A DNA stretch of 64,000 bases from Roseomonas aerilata DSM 19363. Its GTDB lineage: Bacteria > Pseudomonadota > Alphaproteobacteria > Acetobacterales > Acetobacteraceae. Of this stretch, positions 16,505 through 24,686 are shown one piece after another; within the stretch, counting starts at the first letter, position 1; each line of letters starts with the position of its first letter. The notes below the pieces were generated by a model. It was not told the DNA's origin. It did not search any database and saw only the letters and a program-made list of their open reading frames with translations. The DNA lies in the NCBI RefSeq assembly GCF_000711725.1, contig NZ_JONP01000005.1:208209-272208 (forward strand), in the 5' to 3' direction. A program made the position numbers and the translations under genes.

Positions 16505-18694
16505 TCAGGAAGCCCGCCCGCGCGCGACCATCCGGGCCAGTTCGTCCACGCCGAGGAAGCGCGGCGCGCTGCCCGCTGCCAGGGCGTCGAGGCTCGGCGC
16601 GGGCAGGCCGAGGCGGCTGGCGTAGATCCAGGAATAGGCGAGCACGCGCTGCACGTAGGCGCGCGTCTCGTTGAAGGGGATGCTTTCCATGAACAGGAAG
16701 GGATCTTCCCGGTGCCCGTTGGCGGGCATCCAGCGCGAGAGATTGCCCGGTCCCGCATTGTAGGCCGCGAGGAGGCGAATGAGGTTTCCCTGCACGTTCT
16801 CCTGGCCGGAGAGCTGGAGGAGGTAGCGCTGCCCGAGCTCCAGGCTGTAGCCGGGGTCGTGCAGACGGCGGCTCCCACCGTCGCGCAGGGCCGCGTCGCC
16901 GGTGATGTAGGCAGCGGTGGCGGGCATCACCTGCATCAGCCCGCGCGCCCCGGCCGGGGAGACGGCGTCGGGGTCGAAGTTCGATTCCTGCCGCGCCAGC
17001 CCGTAGATCAGCGAGGGGTCGGCCCGCCAGCCGCCCTGCGGCTCCAGCCTCGGCACGGGGAAGCGAGCGTAGTCGCGCGGCCGCCCGTCCGCCGCCTGGG
17101 CCTGGGAGGCAAGCATCGTCGCCAGCTCGGTCATGCCCGAGCCCGTCGCTGCGGCCAGCATGCCGCGGGCGAGCGCCGGGTTGCCCTGCGCTACGGACCA
17201 GAGGCGGCGCAGCTCCGCCTCGGCGCGCGCCTTCTGGCCGATCTGGATGAGGGCGAGGGCGCGCCAGCCCCCGGCGGTCTCGGCCAGCGCGGCGGCCTCG
17301 GCTTCCCCGGCCACGTCGCTCTCCCAGGCGAAGCCAGGGGGCAGGCCGAGGGCGCGGCGCGCGACCAGCCCGTAGAAGGTGCGCGGCTCCTGCGAGGCCT
17401 GGAGCATCCAGGGCACGTAGCCCTGCGGCCGGCGGGAGCGGACGGCGGCGCGGGCGGTCCAGAAGGCGGCGGCGGAGCGCAGCACGGCCGGCGCCCTCTC
17501 GTTGCGCGCGGCCATCTCGAAGAAGGGCAGGGCGCCGTCGTGCTGCCCGAGCCCCCAGGCGGAGAGCCCGGCGAGATAGGCGGCCTGGGCTGGTGCCCCC
17601 GGCGCACGGGCGGCCATGGAGGCGACGCGGAAGGCCTCCGCATCCTTGCCGGAGGTGAAGAGGGCCTGCGCTACGTCAGTTTGGAGCGCCGCGGCATAGG
17701 ACGGCGTCATGCCCCGCGTGCTCGCGATGTGCCGCAGCGCCTCCGCCACCTCGCCGCGGCCCGCCATGTCCCGCACCGTGCGGTCGAGAGCAGGGTTGCG
17801 CAGCATCGGCGTGCGAGCGGCGGTAGGCGGCTCACGCTCCTCGGGTGGCACCTCCTGGCCTGGGGCGGGCACCGTCTCGGCCGCGGGCTCGCCGGGCAGG
17901 GGGGGCACCTCCGCGCCACGCGGCAGGCGGGCGACCAACATCGTGTGCAGCCGCGGCGCGTCCGGGTAGTCCGCGTTTTCGGAGAGCCAAGCGCGCAGCT
18001 CGGCAGTACTCGGCTCCACTCCGCCGGGGCGCCAGCGGTCGGCCAGCACGTGGCCGATCAGGCGGCGGTCGTCCAGCCGCTCGGCCTCGCGCATGGCCTG
18101 GGCCATGTCGCCGCGCGCCTGCAGCTCGAAGATCCGCCGCAGCCGGGCCGCATCGGAAGGGGCGAGGGGCTGGGGCAGCCGCATGGGGGACGGCGGCTGG
18201 GCCGCGGCCGCGAGCGGCGTGCGCGCGAAGGAGAGGGCGATCTCCTGCGGCGTCTCCATCTGCCGCAGCCGCCCGGCGGGGCGGGTGAGCGGGATGGGCT
18301 CCGGCTCGTGCGGGATGACCTCGACAAGGCGGAGCGGCGGGCGGCCCCGCGTCTCTCGCTGCACGGTGCGGGCGGCGCGCGCCTTTGAACCGCGCGATGC
18401 CGGCTGGGCCATGGCCTGGGCACGGCCGTGCCGCGCCTTCCGGGGCGCCTCGGCGGCCGCATGGGCCTGGCGTCCGGCCGCGCGGGCGGGGCCTGGCCGC
18501 GGCGCGGCGGCGCGGGTCGCCCGCTGGTGATCGCGCGGCAGGACCTGCTCGCGGCGCGGATGGCTCTCCGATGCGCGATGCGGGGCGGCTTCGGCGAGTG
18601 GCGCGCACAGGGCGAACGCCATCACCAGGGCCAACCACGCCACGCGCCTTCGCCGGGGGGGACGGCGATCGAGCCCGGGGGGGGAAGCTCGCAT
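16505..18694 (-). CDS. Slt-type soluble lytic murein transglycosylase
   Basis: 729 residues from the ATG at 18694, which opens a signal peptide (basic start, core VAWLALVMAFALCAPLAEA). Residues about 40-170 are a low-complexity Arg/Ala/Pro-rich linker, unusual for Slt70. A long alpha-helical repeat (superhelix) region follows, and the C-terminal SLT domain carries the catalytic Glu, E570, in GLARQESNFDP, with GARGLMQVMPATA and AAYNAGPGN. It cleaves peptidoglycan glycan strands in the periplasm, releasing anhydromuropeptides. It converges on nadX with repeat copy 1 between them. Confidence 0.92.
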   Translation of the reverse strand: MRASPPGLDRRPPRRRRVAWLALVMAFALCAPLAEAAPHRASESHPRREQVLPRDHQRATRAAAPRPGPARAAGRQAHAAAEAPRKARHGRAQAMAQPASRGSKARAARTVQRETRGRPPLRLVEVIPHEPEPIPLTRPAGRLRQMETPQEIALSFARTPLAAAAQPPSPMRLPQPLAPSDAARLRRIFELQARGDMAQAMREAERLDDRRLIGHVLADRWRPGGVEPSTAELRAWLSENADYPDAPRLHTMLVARLPRGAEVPPLPGEPAAETVPAPGQEVPPEEREPPTAARTPMLRNPALDRTVRDMAGRGEVAEALRHIASTRGMTPSYAAALQTDVAQALFTSGKDAEAFRVASMAARAPGAPAQAAYLAGLSAWGLGQHDGALPFFEMAARNERAPAVLRSAAAFWTARAAVRSRRPQGYVPWMLQASQEPRTFYGLVARRALGLPPGFAWESDVAGEAEAAALAETAGGWRALALIQIGQKARAEAELRRLWSVAQGNPALARGMLAAATGSGMTELATMLASQAQAADGRPRDYARFPVPRLEPQGGWRADPSLIYGLARQESNFDPDAVSPAGARGLMQVMPATAAYITGDAALRDGGSRRLHDPGYSLELGQRYLLQLSGQENVQGNLIRLLAAYNAGPGNLSRWMPANGHREDPFLFMESIPFNETRAYVQRVLAYSWIYASRLGLPAPSLDALAAGSAPRFLGVDELARMVARGRAS

Positions 18695-18808
18695 GAGGAC
18701 GCAGGCGTTAAGGGCTGGCGCCGGGCGGGGCAACCCGCGAGCGCGTGATGGCGGCCGCCCGCGACCGTGAATCAATGACTTGGCGGCAAGGCGCCCTTCA
18801 CGTTCCGT

Positions 18809-19651
18809 TCACTGAACCGTCTCGGGCGGTGGCGCATCCAAGGCGCGGCGGAGCAACCGAAGGTCGGTCCAGGCATCCCGTTTCGCCGCCGGCTGCCGCA
18901 GAAGATAGGCCGGGTGGAGGGTCGCGAGCGTCGGAACCGGCCCCAGCCCGGGTACCTCAAGCTGATGCCAGCGGCCGCGCAGCCGGGTGATCCCCTCGTT
19001 CCGCCGCAGCAGCGCCTTGGCCGCCGTGCCGCCCAGCAGGACGATGTGCCGGGGCCGCACCAGCGCGAGGTGACGCAGGACGAAGGGCGTGAAGACCGTC
19101 ATCTCCGCGTCGGTCGGCGTGCGGTTCCCCGGGGGGCGCCAGGGAAGGATGTTGGTGAGATAGGCGTTCCGTGCCCGCTCCACCCCGATGCTGGCCAGCA
19201 TCCGGTCCAGCAGCCGGCCGGAGACGCCGACGAAGGGCTTGCCCTGCCGGTCCTCGTCCGCCCCCGGAGCCTCCCCGATGAGGACGAGGCCGGAATCCGG
19301 CACCCCATCGGCCAGGACGAGATTGCCTGCCGTCTCCCGCAGCGGGTGGTTGAGGGCGGTGAGCGCCGCCCGCAAGGCGTCCAGGTTGTCGGCGCCCGCG
19401 GCCAGCTCGCCGGCGCGGAGAGAGGCGGGGGCGAAGGCCGCAGCGGGCGGGGCGGCCGGGCGGGCAGGGGCGGGCGGCGGCGAGGGCACGGCCGGCCGCG
19501 TGACCTCGGCCACCGGGGGCGCCGGCATGGGGGCCACCCGTGCGCGGGTGCGGTCCTGCGGCACCTCCTCAAGCGCCTCGTCGGCGCCCCAGGCGATCTG
19601 CAGTTCCAGCGCGGCGAGCAGGGCCGCGGTCTCGGCCTCGTCCAAGTCCAT
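18809..19651 (-). CDS. uracil-DNA glycosylase, family 4-like, lacking cysteines
   Basis: 280 residues from the ATG at 19651. Residues about 1-95 are a Pro/Ala-rich extension; the catalytic domain then shows motif 1, [17 protein letters not shown], and motif 2, [13 protein letters not shown], the arrangement of family 4 UDGs. It removes uracil from DNA. Family 4 enzymes normally bind a 4Fe-4S cluster with four cysteines, but no Cys codon occurs anywhere in this protein; positions that hold Cys in relatives read LNHPL and VFTPFVL. So it either folds without a cluster or has diverged in function. It is divergent from the ETF-QO gene across about 110 bp. Confidence 0.85.
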   Translation of the reverse strand: MDLDEAETAALLAALELQIAWGADEALEEVPQDRTRARVAPMPAPPVAEVTRPAVPSPPPAPARPAAPPAAAFAPASLRAGELAAGADNLDALRAALTALNHPLRETAGNLVLADGVPDSGLVLIGEAPGADEDRQGKPFVGVSGRLLDRMLASIGVERARNAYLTNILPWRPPGNRTPTDAEMTVFTPFVLRHLALVRPRHIVLLGGTAAKALLRRNEGITRLRGRWHQLEVPGLGPVPTLATLHPAYLLRQPAAKRDAWTDLRLLRRALDAPPPETVQ

Positions 19652-19761
19652 CTCCCCGGTATCGCCTCCCCGGCGACCCCTGTGCAATGCCATGCAGGGG
19701 GATGGGGTTACAGCCGGCCCAGGGCGGCGCTACATCCAGGGCCTGTTCAGGAGGAGCGCCC

Positions 19762-21456
19762 GTGTCCGAACGCGAGAGCATGGAATTCGACGTCCTGGTG
19801 GTCGGCGGCGGCCCGGCCGGGCTGGCGGCCGCCATCCGGCTGAAACAGGCCGCGCCGGACGCCACCGTCTGCCTCGTGGAGAAGGGCTCGGAAATTGGCG
19901 CCCATACCCTGTCGGGCGCGGTGCTGGAGCCGCGGGCGCTGGACGAGCTGTTCCCAGACTGGCGCGACGCCCCCCCGGCGCTGATGACGCCCGCCGGCGA
20001 CGACCGCTTCATGCTGCTGACCGAGAAGCGCGCCATCAAGTTGCCCACGCCGCCCGCGATGGACAACCACGGCAACTACATCGTCTCCCTCGGGAACGTC
20101 TGCCGCTGGCTCGGCGCGCGCGCCGAGGCGATGGGGATCGAGATCTACCCGGGTTTCGCCGCCTCCGACCTCGTGGTCGAGGACGGGCAGGTGAAGGGCG
20201 TGGTGGCCGGCGTGATGGGCATCACGAAGGAGGGCGAGGAGGGGCCGGACTTCCAGCCGGGCATGGAGCTCCGCGCCACCTACACGATCTTCGCCGAGGG
20301 CTGCCGCGGATCACTCACCAAGCGCCTGTTCGAGATGTACGACCTGCGCAAGGACTGCCAGCCGCAGACCTTCGCGCTGGGCATGAAGGAGCTGTGGGAG
20401 ATCCCGAAGGAGAAGCACACGCCGGGCCTGGTGTGGCACTCCACGGGCTGGCCGCTGAAGAGCGACACCTATGGCGGCTCCTGGCTCTACATGCTCGGCG
20501 AGAACCTCGTCTCGATCGGTTTTGTGGTCGGGCTGGACTACAAGAACCCCTGGCTCTCGCCTTTCGACGAGTTCCAGCGCTTCAAGACCCACCCCGCCGT
20601 GCGCGGCTTCCTCGAGGGCGGCAAGCGCATCGCCTACGGCGCCCGCGCGCTGAACGAGGGCGGCGCGCAATCCGTGCCGCGCCTGGTCTTCCCCGGCGGC
20701 ATGCTGGTGGGCGACACCGCGGGCTTCCTCAACGTGCCGAAAATCAAGGGCACGCACACCGCGATGAAGAGCGGCATGGTCGCGGCCGAGGCCGTGGCCG
20801 CGGCGCTCGCCAGCGGCAGCCCGCCGGCGGTGCTGGAGAGCTACCCCGAGGCCATCCGCCACTCCTGGGTCTGGGACGAGCTGCACAGCGTGCGCAACAT
20901 TCGCCCGGGCTTCGCGAAATACGGCTTCTGGGGCGGCATGGCCGCGGCCGCGCTCGACACCTACGTGTTCCGCGGCAAGGCGCCCTGGACCTGGGTGCAC
21001 CACGCCGACCACGAGACGCTCAAGCCCGCCGCCGAGAGCAAGCGCATCACCTATCCCAAGCCCGACGGGAAGCTCACCTTCGACCGCCTTTCCTCCGTGT
21101 TCCTCTCGAACACGAACCACGAGGAGAACCAGCCGAGCCATCTCGTTCTGCGCGAGCCGACGCGCTGGAAAGGCGTGAACTGGGACCAGTTCCGCAGCCC
21201 CGAGAGCCGCTACTGCCCGGCGGCGGTCTACGAGGCCGTGGGACCGGAGGCGGAGCGCGAGCTGCGCGGCACGCCCGACGCCGAGGCGACCGGGCAGGGC
21301 GCCACGACCGAGGCCGGCGATGCCGCCGTGCACCTCGTCATCAACGCGCAGAACTGCGTGCACTGCAAAACCTGCGACATCAAGGACCCCACGCAGAACA
21401 TCGACTGGCGCACGCCGGAAGGCGGCGGCGGGCCCAACTACATCGGTGGCATGTGA
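19762..21456 (+). CDS. electron transfer flavoprotein-ubiquinone oxidoreductase
   Basis: 564 residues. The FAD-binding start is DVLVVGGGPAGLAAAIRL; the C-terminal 4Fe-4S site uses Cys in SRYCPAAVYE and the three in NCVHCKTCDIKDP. It passes electrons from ETF, fed by acyl-CoA dehydrogenases, to ubiquinone at the membrane. The GTG at 19762 is chosen because an AGGAGG ribosome site lies eight bases before it; a later ATG at MEFDV is possible. The stop overlaps the GTG of the split SDR gene. The acyl-CoA dehydrogenase at 25.4 kb is a possible electron source through ETF. Confidence 0.95.
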   Translation: MSERESMEFDVLVVGGGPAGLAAAIRLKQAAPDATVCLVEKGSEIGAHTLSGAVLEPRALDELFPDWRDAPPALMTPAGDDRFMLLTEKRAIKLPTPPAMDNHGNYIVSLGNVCRWLGARAEAMGIEIYPGFAASDLVVEDGQVKGVVAGVMGITKEGEEGPDFQPGMELRATYTIFAEGCRGSLTKRLFEMYDLRKDCQPQTFALGMKELWEIPKEKHTPGLVWHSTGWPLKSDTYGGSWLYMLGENLVSIGFVVGLDYKNPWLSPFDEFQRFKTHPAVRGFLEGGKRIAYGARALNEGGAQSVPRLVFPGGMLVGDTAGFLNVPKIKGTHTAMKSGMVAAEAVAAALASGSPPAVLESYPEAIRHSWVWDELHSVRNIRPGFAKYGFWGGMAAAALDTYVFRGKAPWTWVHHADHETLKPAAESKRITYPKPDGKLTFDRLSSVFLSNTNHEENQPSHLVLREPTRWKGVNWDQFRSPESRYCPAAVYEAVGPEAERELRGTPDAEATGQGATTEAGDAAVHLVINAQNCVHCKTCDIKDPTQNIDWRTPEGGGGPNYIGGM

Positions 21457-21896
21457 GGATCGACGAGCAGGTTGTCCTCGTCACCGGCGCGGGCCGCGGG
21501 CTGGGGGCGGCGATCGCCACCGCCTTCGGCCGCGCCGGCGCGCGCGTGATGGTGAACTACCGCCGCAGCGCCGAGGCCGCGGTGGCCGTCGCCGCGCCCT
21601 TCGGGGACCGCGCGGCGGCCGTGCGGGCGGACGTGACGGACGCGGCCGCCGTGTTCACCATGCTGGGCGAGGCGGAGAAGCACTTCGGCACCAGCGTCAC
21701 AACCGTCGTGCACAACGCCCTCTCGGACTTCCGCTTCAACGGCGACGCGCGGCCGAAGATCGGCGAGATCGCCTGGACCGACTTCGCGCCTCAGATGGAG
21801 GTCTCCCTCCACGGCGCGCTGAACCTCATCCAGGCGGCCGCGCCCGCCATGGCCGCGCGCGGCTTCGGCCGCATCGTCACCATCGGCACGAACCTG

Positions 21897-21901
21897 TTCC
21901 A
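21897..21901. repeat. left copy of 5-bp target duplication (TTCCA)
   Basis: TTCCA occurs once in the reconstructed SDR codons for Leu-Phe-Gln and is found on both sides of the insertion, as expected from transposase-made staggered cuts. Confidence 0.75.
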
Positions 21902-22071
21902 CAAGTTGTTAGTAGTTTGCCGGTCTGAGACACGAGTGAGACCGCTGGGCGTCCTCGCCTTGTGACCTAATGATTGGTGTGACCATCTACCTAGCGGCGC
22001 GCATCTATGGGTAGGACCGGCGGTCTCTGAACAGCAACTTCATCACCGGAAGTAGGAGACTAAAGAGCGCC

Positions 22072-22350
22072 GTGATCCTCAACGTCGTCGATCGGCGGAA
22101 GAACACCTACCGTTGGAAGAGCATCGACGTAATTGTCGAGCCGACTTGGCACGACAATGCCTTTGCCGACGGCGATCAGGCACCGCACGATTACAGCGAG
22201 CTTGGCTACGCAGCACGGAAGGGCGTCTCGCTGGCCGAGGCTGTCACGTGGGCGTTGTCGTTCACAGTGCCGTTGACCCTCTACCTCTACGATGAAGGGT
22301 GCGGCGCTGTGGACGATGGCTGCGCGCCGAACAGCGAAACTGCGGACTAA
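22072..22350 (+). CDS. small unknown protein carried on the insertion
   Basis: 92 residues from a GTG at 22072, with GTAGGAG about 12 bases upstream as a possible ribosome site. The sequence looks like a real soluble protein, rich in aromatic and acidic residues (YRWKSIDVIVEPTWHDN, TLYLYDEGCG), unlike the Arg/Pro-rich noise of other frames in this genome. The open frame runs about 50 bases further upstream without an ATG. I do not recognise a family. Its lower GC matches the rest of the insertion. Confidence 0.45.
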   Translation: MILNVVDRRKNTYRWKSIDVIVEPTWHDNAFADGDQAPHDYSELGYAARKGVSLAEAVTWALSFTVPLTLYLYDEGCGAVDDGCAPNSETAD

Positions 22351-22405
22351 GTTACTGTCAGGGCTTGGGTCCGCACTCGACGCTGCTGCCCTTACATTAA
22401 TCGAC

Positions 22406-22624
22406 TCATGAATTTCGCACGGCTTTGGGGAAGGGAATCGGCTCTAGAAGTTCATAGAACTTGGCATCATAGCCGCTACTATCACCAATCATAATGACAG
22501 TATCGCTGAAGTCAGGCGAGGTGGTCTTCCAAAGTTCAACGGGTGTCACTTGCCCTGAATAAATTTCTCTTGCCCACCAATACTCTGGCTTCGCCTGCGG
22601 ATCGGTTGGTGAGTCCTTGTGCAT
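22406..22624 (-). CDS. small unknown protein carried on the insertion
   Basis: 72 residues from the ATG at 22624, with an in-frame stop 33 bases upstream, so the start is well bounded. The composition is natural (PEYWWAREIYSGQV, DTVIMIGDSSGYDA), with few Arg and Ala. The upstream region on this strand keeps reading as protein-like sequence in another frame (ETWKDVALMLAKYRKLP), so it may be the tail of a longer gene broken by a frameshift. It converges on the other small gene of the insertion. Function unknown. Confidence 0.4.
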   Translation of the reverse strand: MHKDSPTDPQAKPEYWWAREIYSGQVTPVELWKTTSPDFSDTVIMIGDSSGYDAKFYELLEPIPFPKAVRNS

Positions 22625-22761
22625 TTCATCGCCTTGCGTCGAACCAAGCCTCGAAGCTTATAGCTCCGATCGCTTGGGATCGAAGCTGGGAATGAAACCG
22701 GGAGTTTCCGGTATTTGGCAAGCATTAACGCGACGTCTTTCCACGTCTCCGGACAATCAAA

Positions 22762-22766
22762 TTCCA
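22762..22766. repeat. right copy of 5-bp target duplication (TTCCA)
   Basis: Second copy of TTCCA; the SDR frame resumes immediately after it with the Gln-Asn-Pro codons. Confidence 0.75.
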
Positions 22767-23079
22767 GAACCCAGTGGTGCCGTACCACGACTACACCGCC
22801 GCCAAGGCCGCGCTGCTCTCGCTCACCCGCACCGCCGCGGCCGATCTCGGGCCACAGGGGATCACGGTGAACATGCTCTCGGGCGGGTTGCTCCGCACCA
22901 CCGACGCGAGCGCCGCGACGCCCGAGGCGGTCTTCGATCTCATCGCGCAATCCACCCCGCTCCGCCGCGTGACGACGCCCGAGGAATTTGCCGACGCCGT
23001 CCTCTTCTTCGCGTCCCCCTGGAGCCGCGCGGTGACCGGCCAGAACCTTGTGGTGGATGGCGGCCTAGTCCGGGACTGA

Positions 23080-23520
23080 TCAGTCCTCCCCGATCAGCAG
23101 GTTCAGCGCGCGCAAGATGAGGGCGCGCTCCGCCTCGTCAAAGGGTGCCAGCCTCTCCCTCTGATGGGCGCGGGCGGCGGCCAGCACCGGCTTCACCCGC
23201 GCGCGGCCTTTTGGCGTGATGTGGATCAGCACCCGCCGCCGGTCCTCCCGCGCGCCCTTGCGGCGCACCAGCCCGTCCGCCTCCATCCGGTCCAGCACCT
23301 TGGTCATGCTCGGCTGCTTCATCATGACCATCTCGGCCAACTGTCCGACCGCCAGCCCGTCCGCCTCCGCCAAGCAGGCCAGCACCCGCCATTCCGGCAC
23401 GGACAGGTCCCACCCCTTCAGCGAGGCGTGAAAGGAGGACGAGACCGAATGGCTCGCCCGCGCCAGCAGATAGGGCAGGTAGGTCTCGGTGAAGGCCACG
23501 GGAAACCCATCCCTTTTCAT
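23080..23520 (-). CDS. MarR-family transcriptional regulator
   Basis: 146 residues with the winged-helix core: LSVPEWRVLACLAEADGLAV, the recognition helix region MMKQPSMTKVLDRMEADG and the wing RKGAREDRRRVLIHITPKG. MarR proteins are dimeric repressors released by aromatic ligands. It is divergent from the NicX-like gene with 59 bp between the start codons, the classical arrangement for a local repressor of a catabolic operon. In Pseudomonas the nicotinate regulator NicR is also a MarR protein (family knowledge). It abuts the broken SDR gene on the other side. Confidence 0.9.
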   Translation of the reverse strand: MKRDGFPVAFTETYLPYLLARASHSVSSSFHASLKGWDLSVPEWRVLACLAEADGLAVGQLAEMVMMKQPSMTKVLDRMEADGLVRRKGAREDRRRVLIHITPKGRARVKPVLAAARAHQRERLAPFDEAERALILRALNLLIGED

Positions 23521-23579
23521 ATTTCTTGACGCCCGTCCCGTTCCCGGCCCGAATGCGCCGGCAGCGGGGAAGGGTGAGC
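23521..23579. promoter_or_regulatory. candidate MarR operator/promoter region
   Basis: The 59 bp between the divergent MarR and NicX-like genes hold a TTGACG at 23526-23531 and a short inverted repeat CCGGC-N8-GCCGG at 23544-23561. The arms are only 5 bp, so the operator is a guess; GGGGAAGG just before 23580 is a good ribosome site. Confidence 0.3.
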
Positions 23580-24626
23580 ATGTTTGCGGACCGCATCGAG
23601 CACAAGTGGATCGAGGCCTTCGCCGAGGTCCTGGCCAAATGCGCCGTCCGCCAGGGGGAGGTGGTCGCGATCCTCTCCGAGAGCCAGTCCCGCGCGCTGA
23701 ACGTCCATCTGGCGGAACTCGCGCTTCTCCGCCTCGGTGCCCGGCCCTTCCACATCGTCCTGCCCACGGCGCGCAACCCCCACCCTGTGCCCATCCGTTC
23801 CACCGGCGCCAGCGAGGCCATCGAGGGCCTGGCCCCCGTGGTCAGTGCCCTCTCCGCGAGCTCGCTTGTCGTGGACCTCACCGTTCAGGGCCTGATGCAC
23901 GCGCGGGAGACGGCCGCGATCCTGAAATCGGGCGCCCGCATCCTCTCCATCTCCAACGAGCACCCGGAGGCGCTTGAGCGGATGCGCCCGGACGACGCGC
24001 TTGCCGCGCAGGTCCGTGCCGCCACGAAGATGCTGCGCGCCTCCGGCCGCATGACCGTCCACTCCGCGGCCGGCACCGCGCTGGAAATCAACATGGCGGG
24101 CGCTTCGACGGTCGGCGTCTGGGGCTGGACCGACCGGCCGGGCACGCTGGCCCACTGGCCCGGCGGCATCGTCGTCAGCTTCCCTGCAGCCGGCACCGTG
24201 AACGGCACGCTCGTGCTCGACACGGGTGACATCAACCTCACCTTCAAGCGTTACCTCGCGGCCCCGATCCGCCTGACCATCGAATCCGACTACGTGACCG
24301 CCATCGAGGGCAGCGGCGCCGACGCCGAGATGCTGCGCCGGAGCTTCGCCGCCTGGGGCGACCGCGAGGCCTATGCCGTCTCCCATGTCGGCTTCGGCAT
24401 GAACCCGGCCGCGCGCTACGAGGCGCTTTCCATGTACGACCAGCGCGACACCAACGGAACGGAGCTGCGTGCCGTCGCCGGCAACTTCCTCTTCTCCACC
24501 GGCGCCAACGAATTCGCCGGCCGCTACACCCCCGGCCATTTCGACATCCCGGTCATGGGCACGGACATCCTGATCGACGGCACCCCTGTGGTGCTGCGCG
24601 GGGAGGTACAACCGGTCTTCGGGTAA
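23580..24626 (+). CDS. NicX-like 2,5-dihydroxypyridine 5,6-dioxygenase family (M29 fold)
   Basis: 348 residues from the ATG at 23580, almost the length of Pseudomonas NicX. The fold is that of M29 leucyl aminopeptidases, where NicX is an iron dioxygenase that opens 2,5-dihydroxypyridine to N-formylmaleamate. As I recall, NicX holds iron with two His and one Asp in an H...HxD pattern; here H269 (VSHVGFGMN) and H320/D322 (TPGHFDIPVMG) fit it closely in place and spacing. The first gene of the MarR-linked operon. Together with the following hydrolase this mimics nicX-nicD, but the later CoA genes are foreign to that pathway, so the true substrate may be another N-heterocycle or aromatic. A peptidase role is less likely. 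Confidence 0.7.
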   Translation: MFADRIEHKWIEAFAEVLAKCAVRQGEVVAILSESQSRALNVHLAELALLRLGARPFHIVLPTARNPHPVPIRSTGASEAIEGLAPVVSALSASSLVVDLTVQGLMHARETAAILKSGARILSISNEHPEALERMRPDDALAAQVRAATKMLRASGRMTVHSAAGTALEINMAGASTVGVWGWTDRPGTLAHWPGGIVVSFPAAGTVNGTLVLDTGDINLTFKRYLAAPIRLTIESDYVTAIEGSGADAEMLRRSFAAWGDREAYAVSHVGFGMNPAARYEALSMYDQRDTNGTELRAVAGNFLFSTGANEFAGRYTPGHFDIPVMGTDILIDGTPVVLRGEVQPVFG

Positions 24627-24686
24627 TTCCGTGCTGGACAGGTCCATGACTTTTCATATGATCGTGGCGGCAACGAGGGCCTACAC

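Larger units (their letters stand above)
21902..22761. mobile_element. 860-bp low-GC insertion, no transposase
   Basis: This block interrupts the SDR gene precisely and is flanked by a perfect 5-bp duplication, TTCCA. Its base composition is clearly lower in GC than the neighbouring genes. It holds two small possible genes pointing at each other (22072-22350 + and 22406-22624 -) and no transposase or recombinase. The ends (CAAGTTGTTAG... on the left, ...GGACAATCAAA on the right) do not form a convincing inverted repeat. It could be a non-autonomous transposon or an internally deleted element moved by an enzyme acting in trans. Confidence 0.75.
21453..23079 (+). pseudogene. SDR oxidoreductase (3-oxoacyl-ACP reductase-like), split by an insertion
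   Basis: The first part, 21453-21901, starts with a GTG overlapping the ETF-QO stop and encodes the Rossmann start VVLVTGAGRGLGAAIA. It stops being SDR-like after TIGTNLF. The second part resumes at 22767 and encodes NPVVPYHDYTAAKAAL, with the catalytic Tyr-x-x-x-Lys, to the usual C-terminus GQNLVVDGGL. Removing 21902-22761 and one copy of TTCCA joins the parts in frame as a 253-residue SDR, normal for the family. As it stands, the upstream frame ends at 21963-21965, so the catalytic residues are lost. Confidence 0.92.

Noticed and set aside
21902..22761. Group II intron or complete insertion sequence
   Set aside because: No reverse transcriptase, no intron domain V-like end, no transposase, no clear terminal inverted repeats; the 5-bp duplication fits transposition of a non-autonomous element better.
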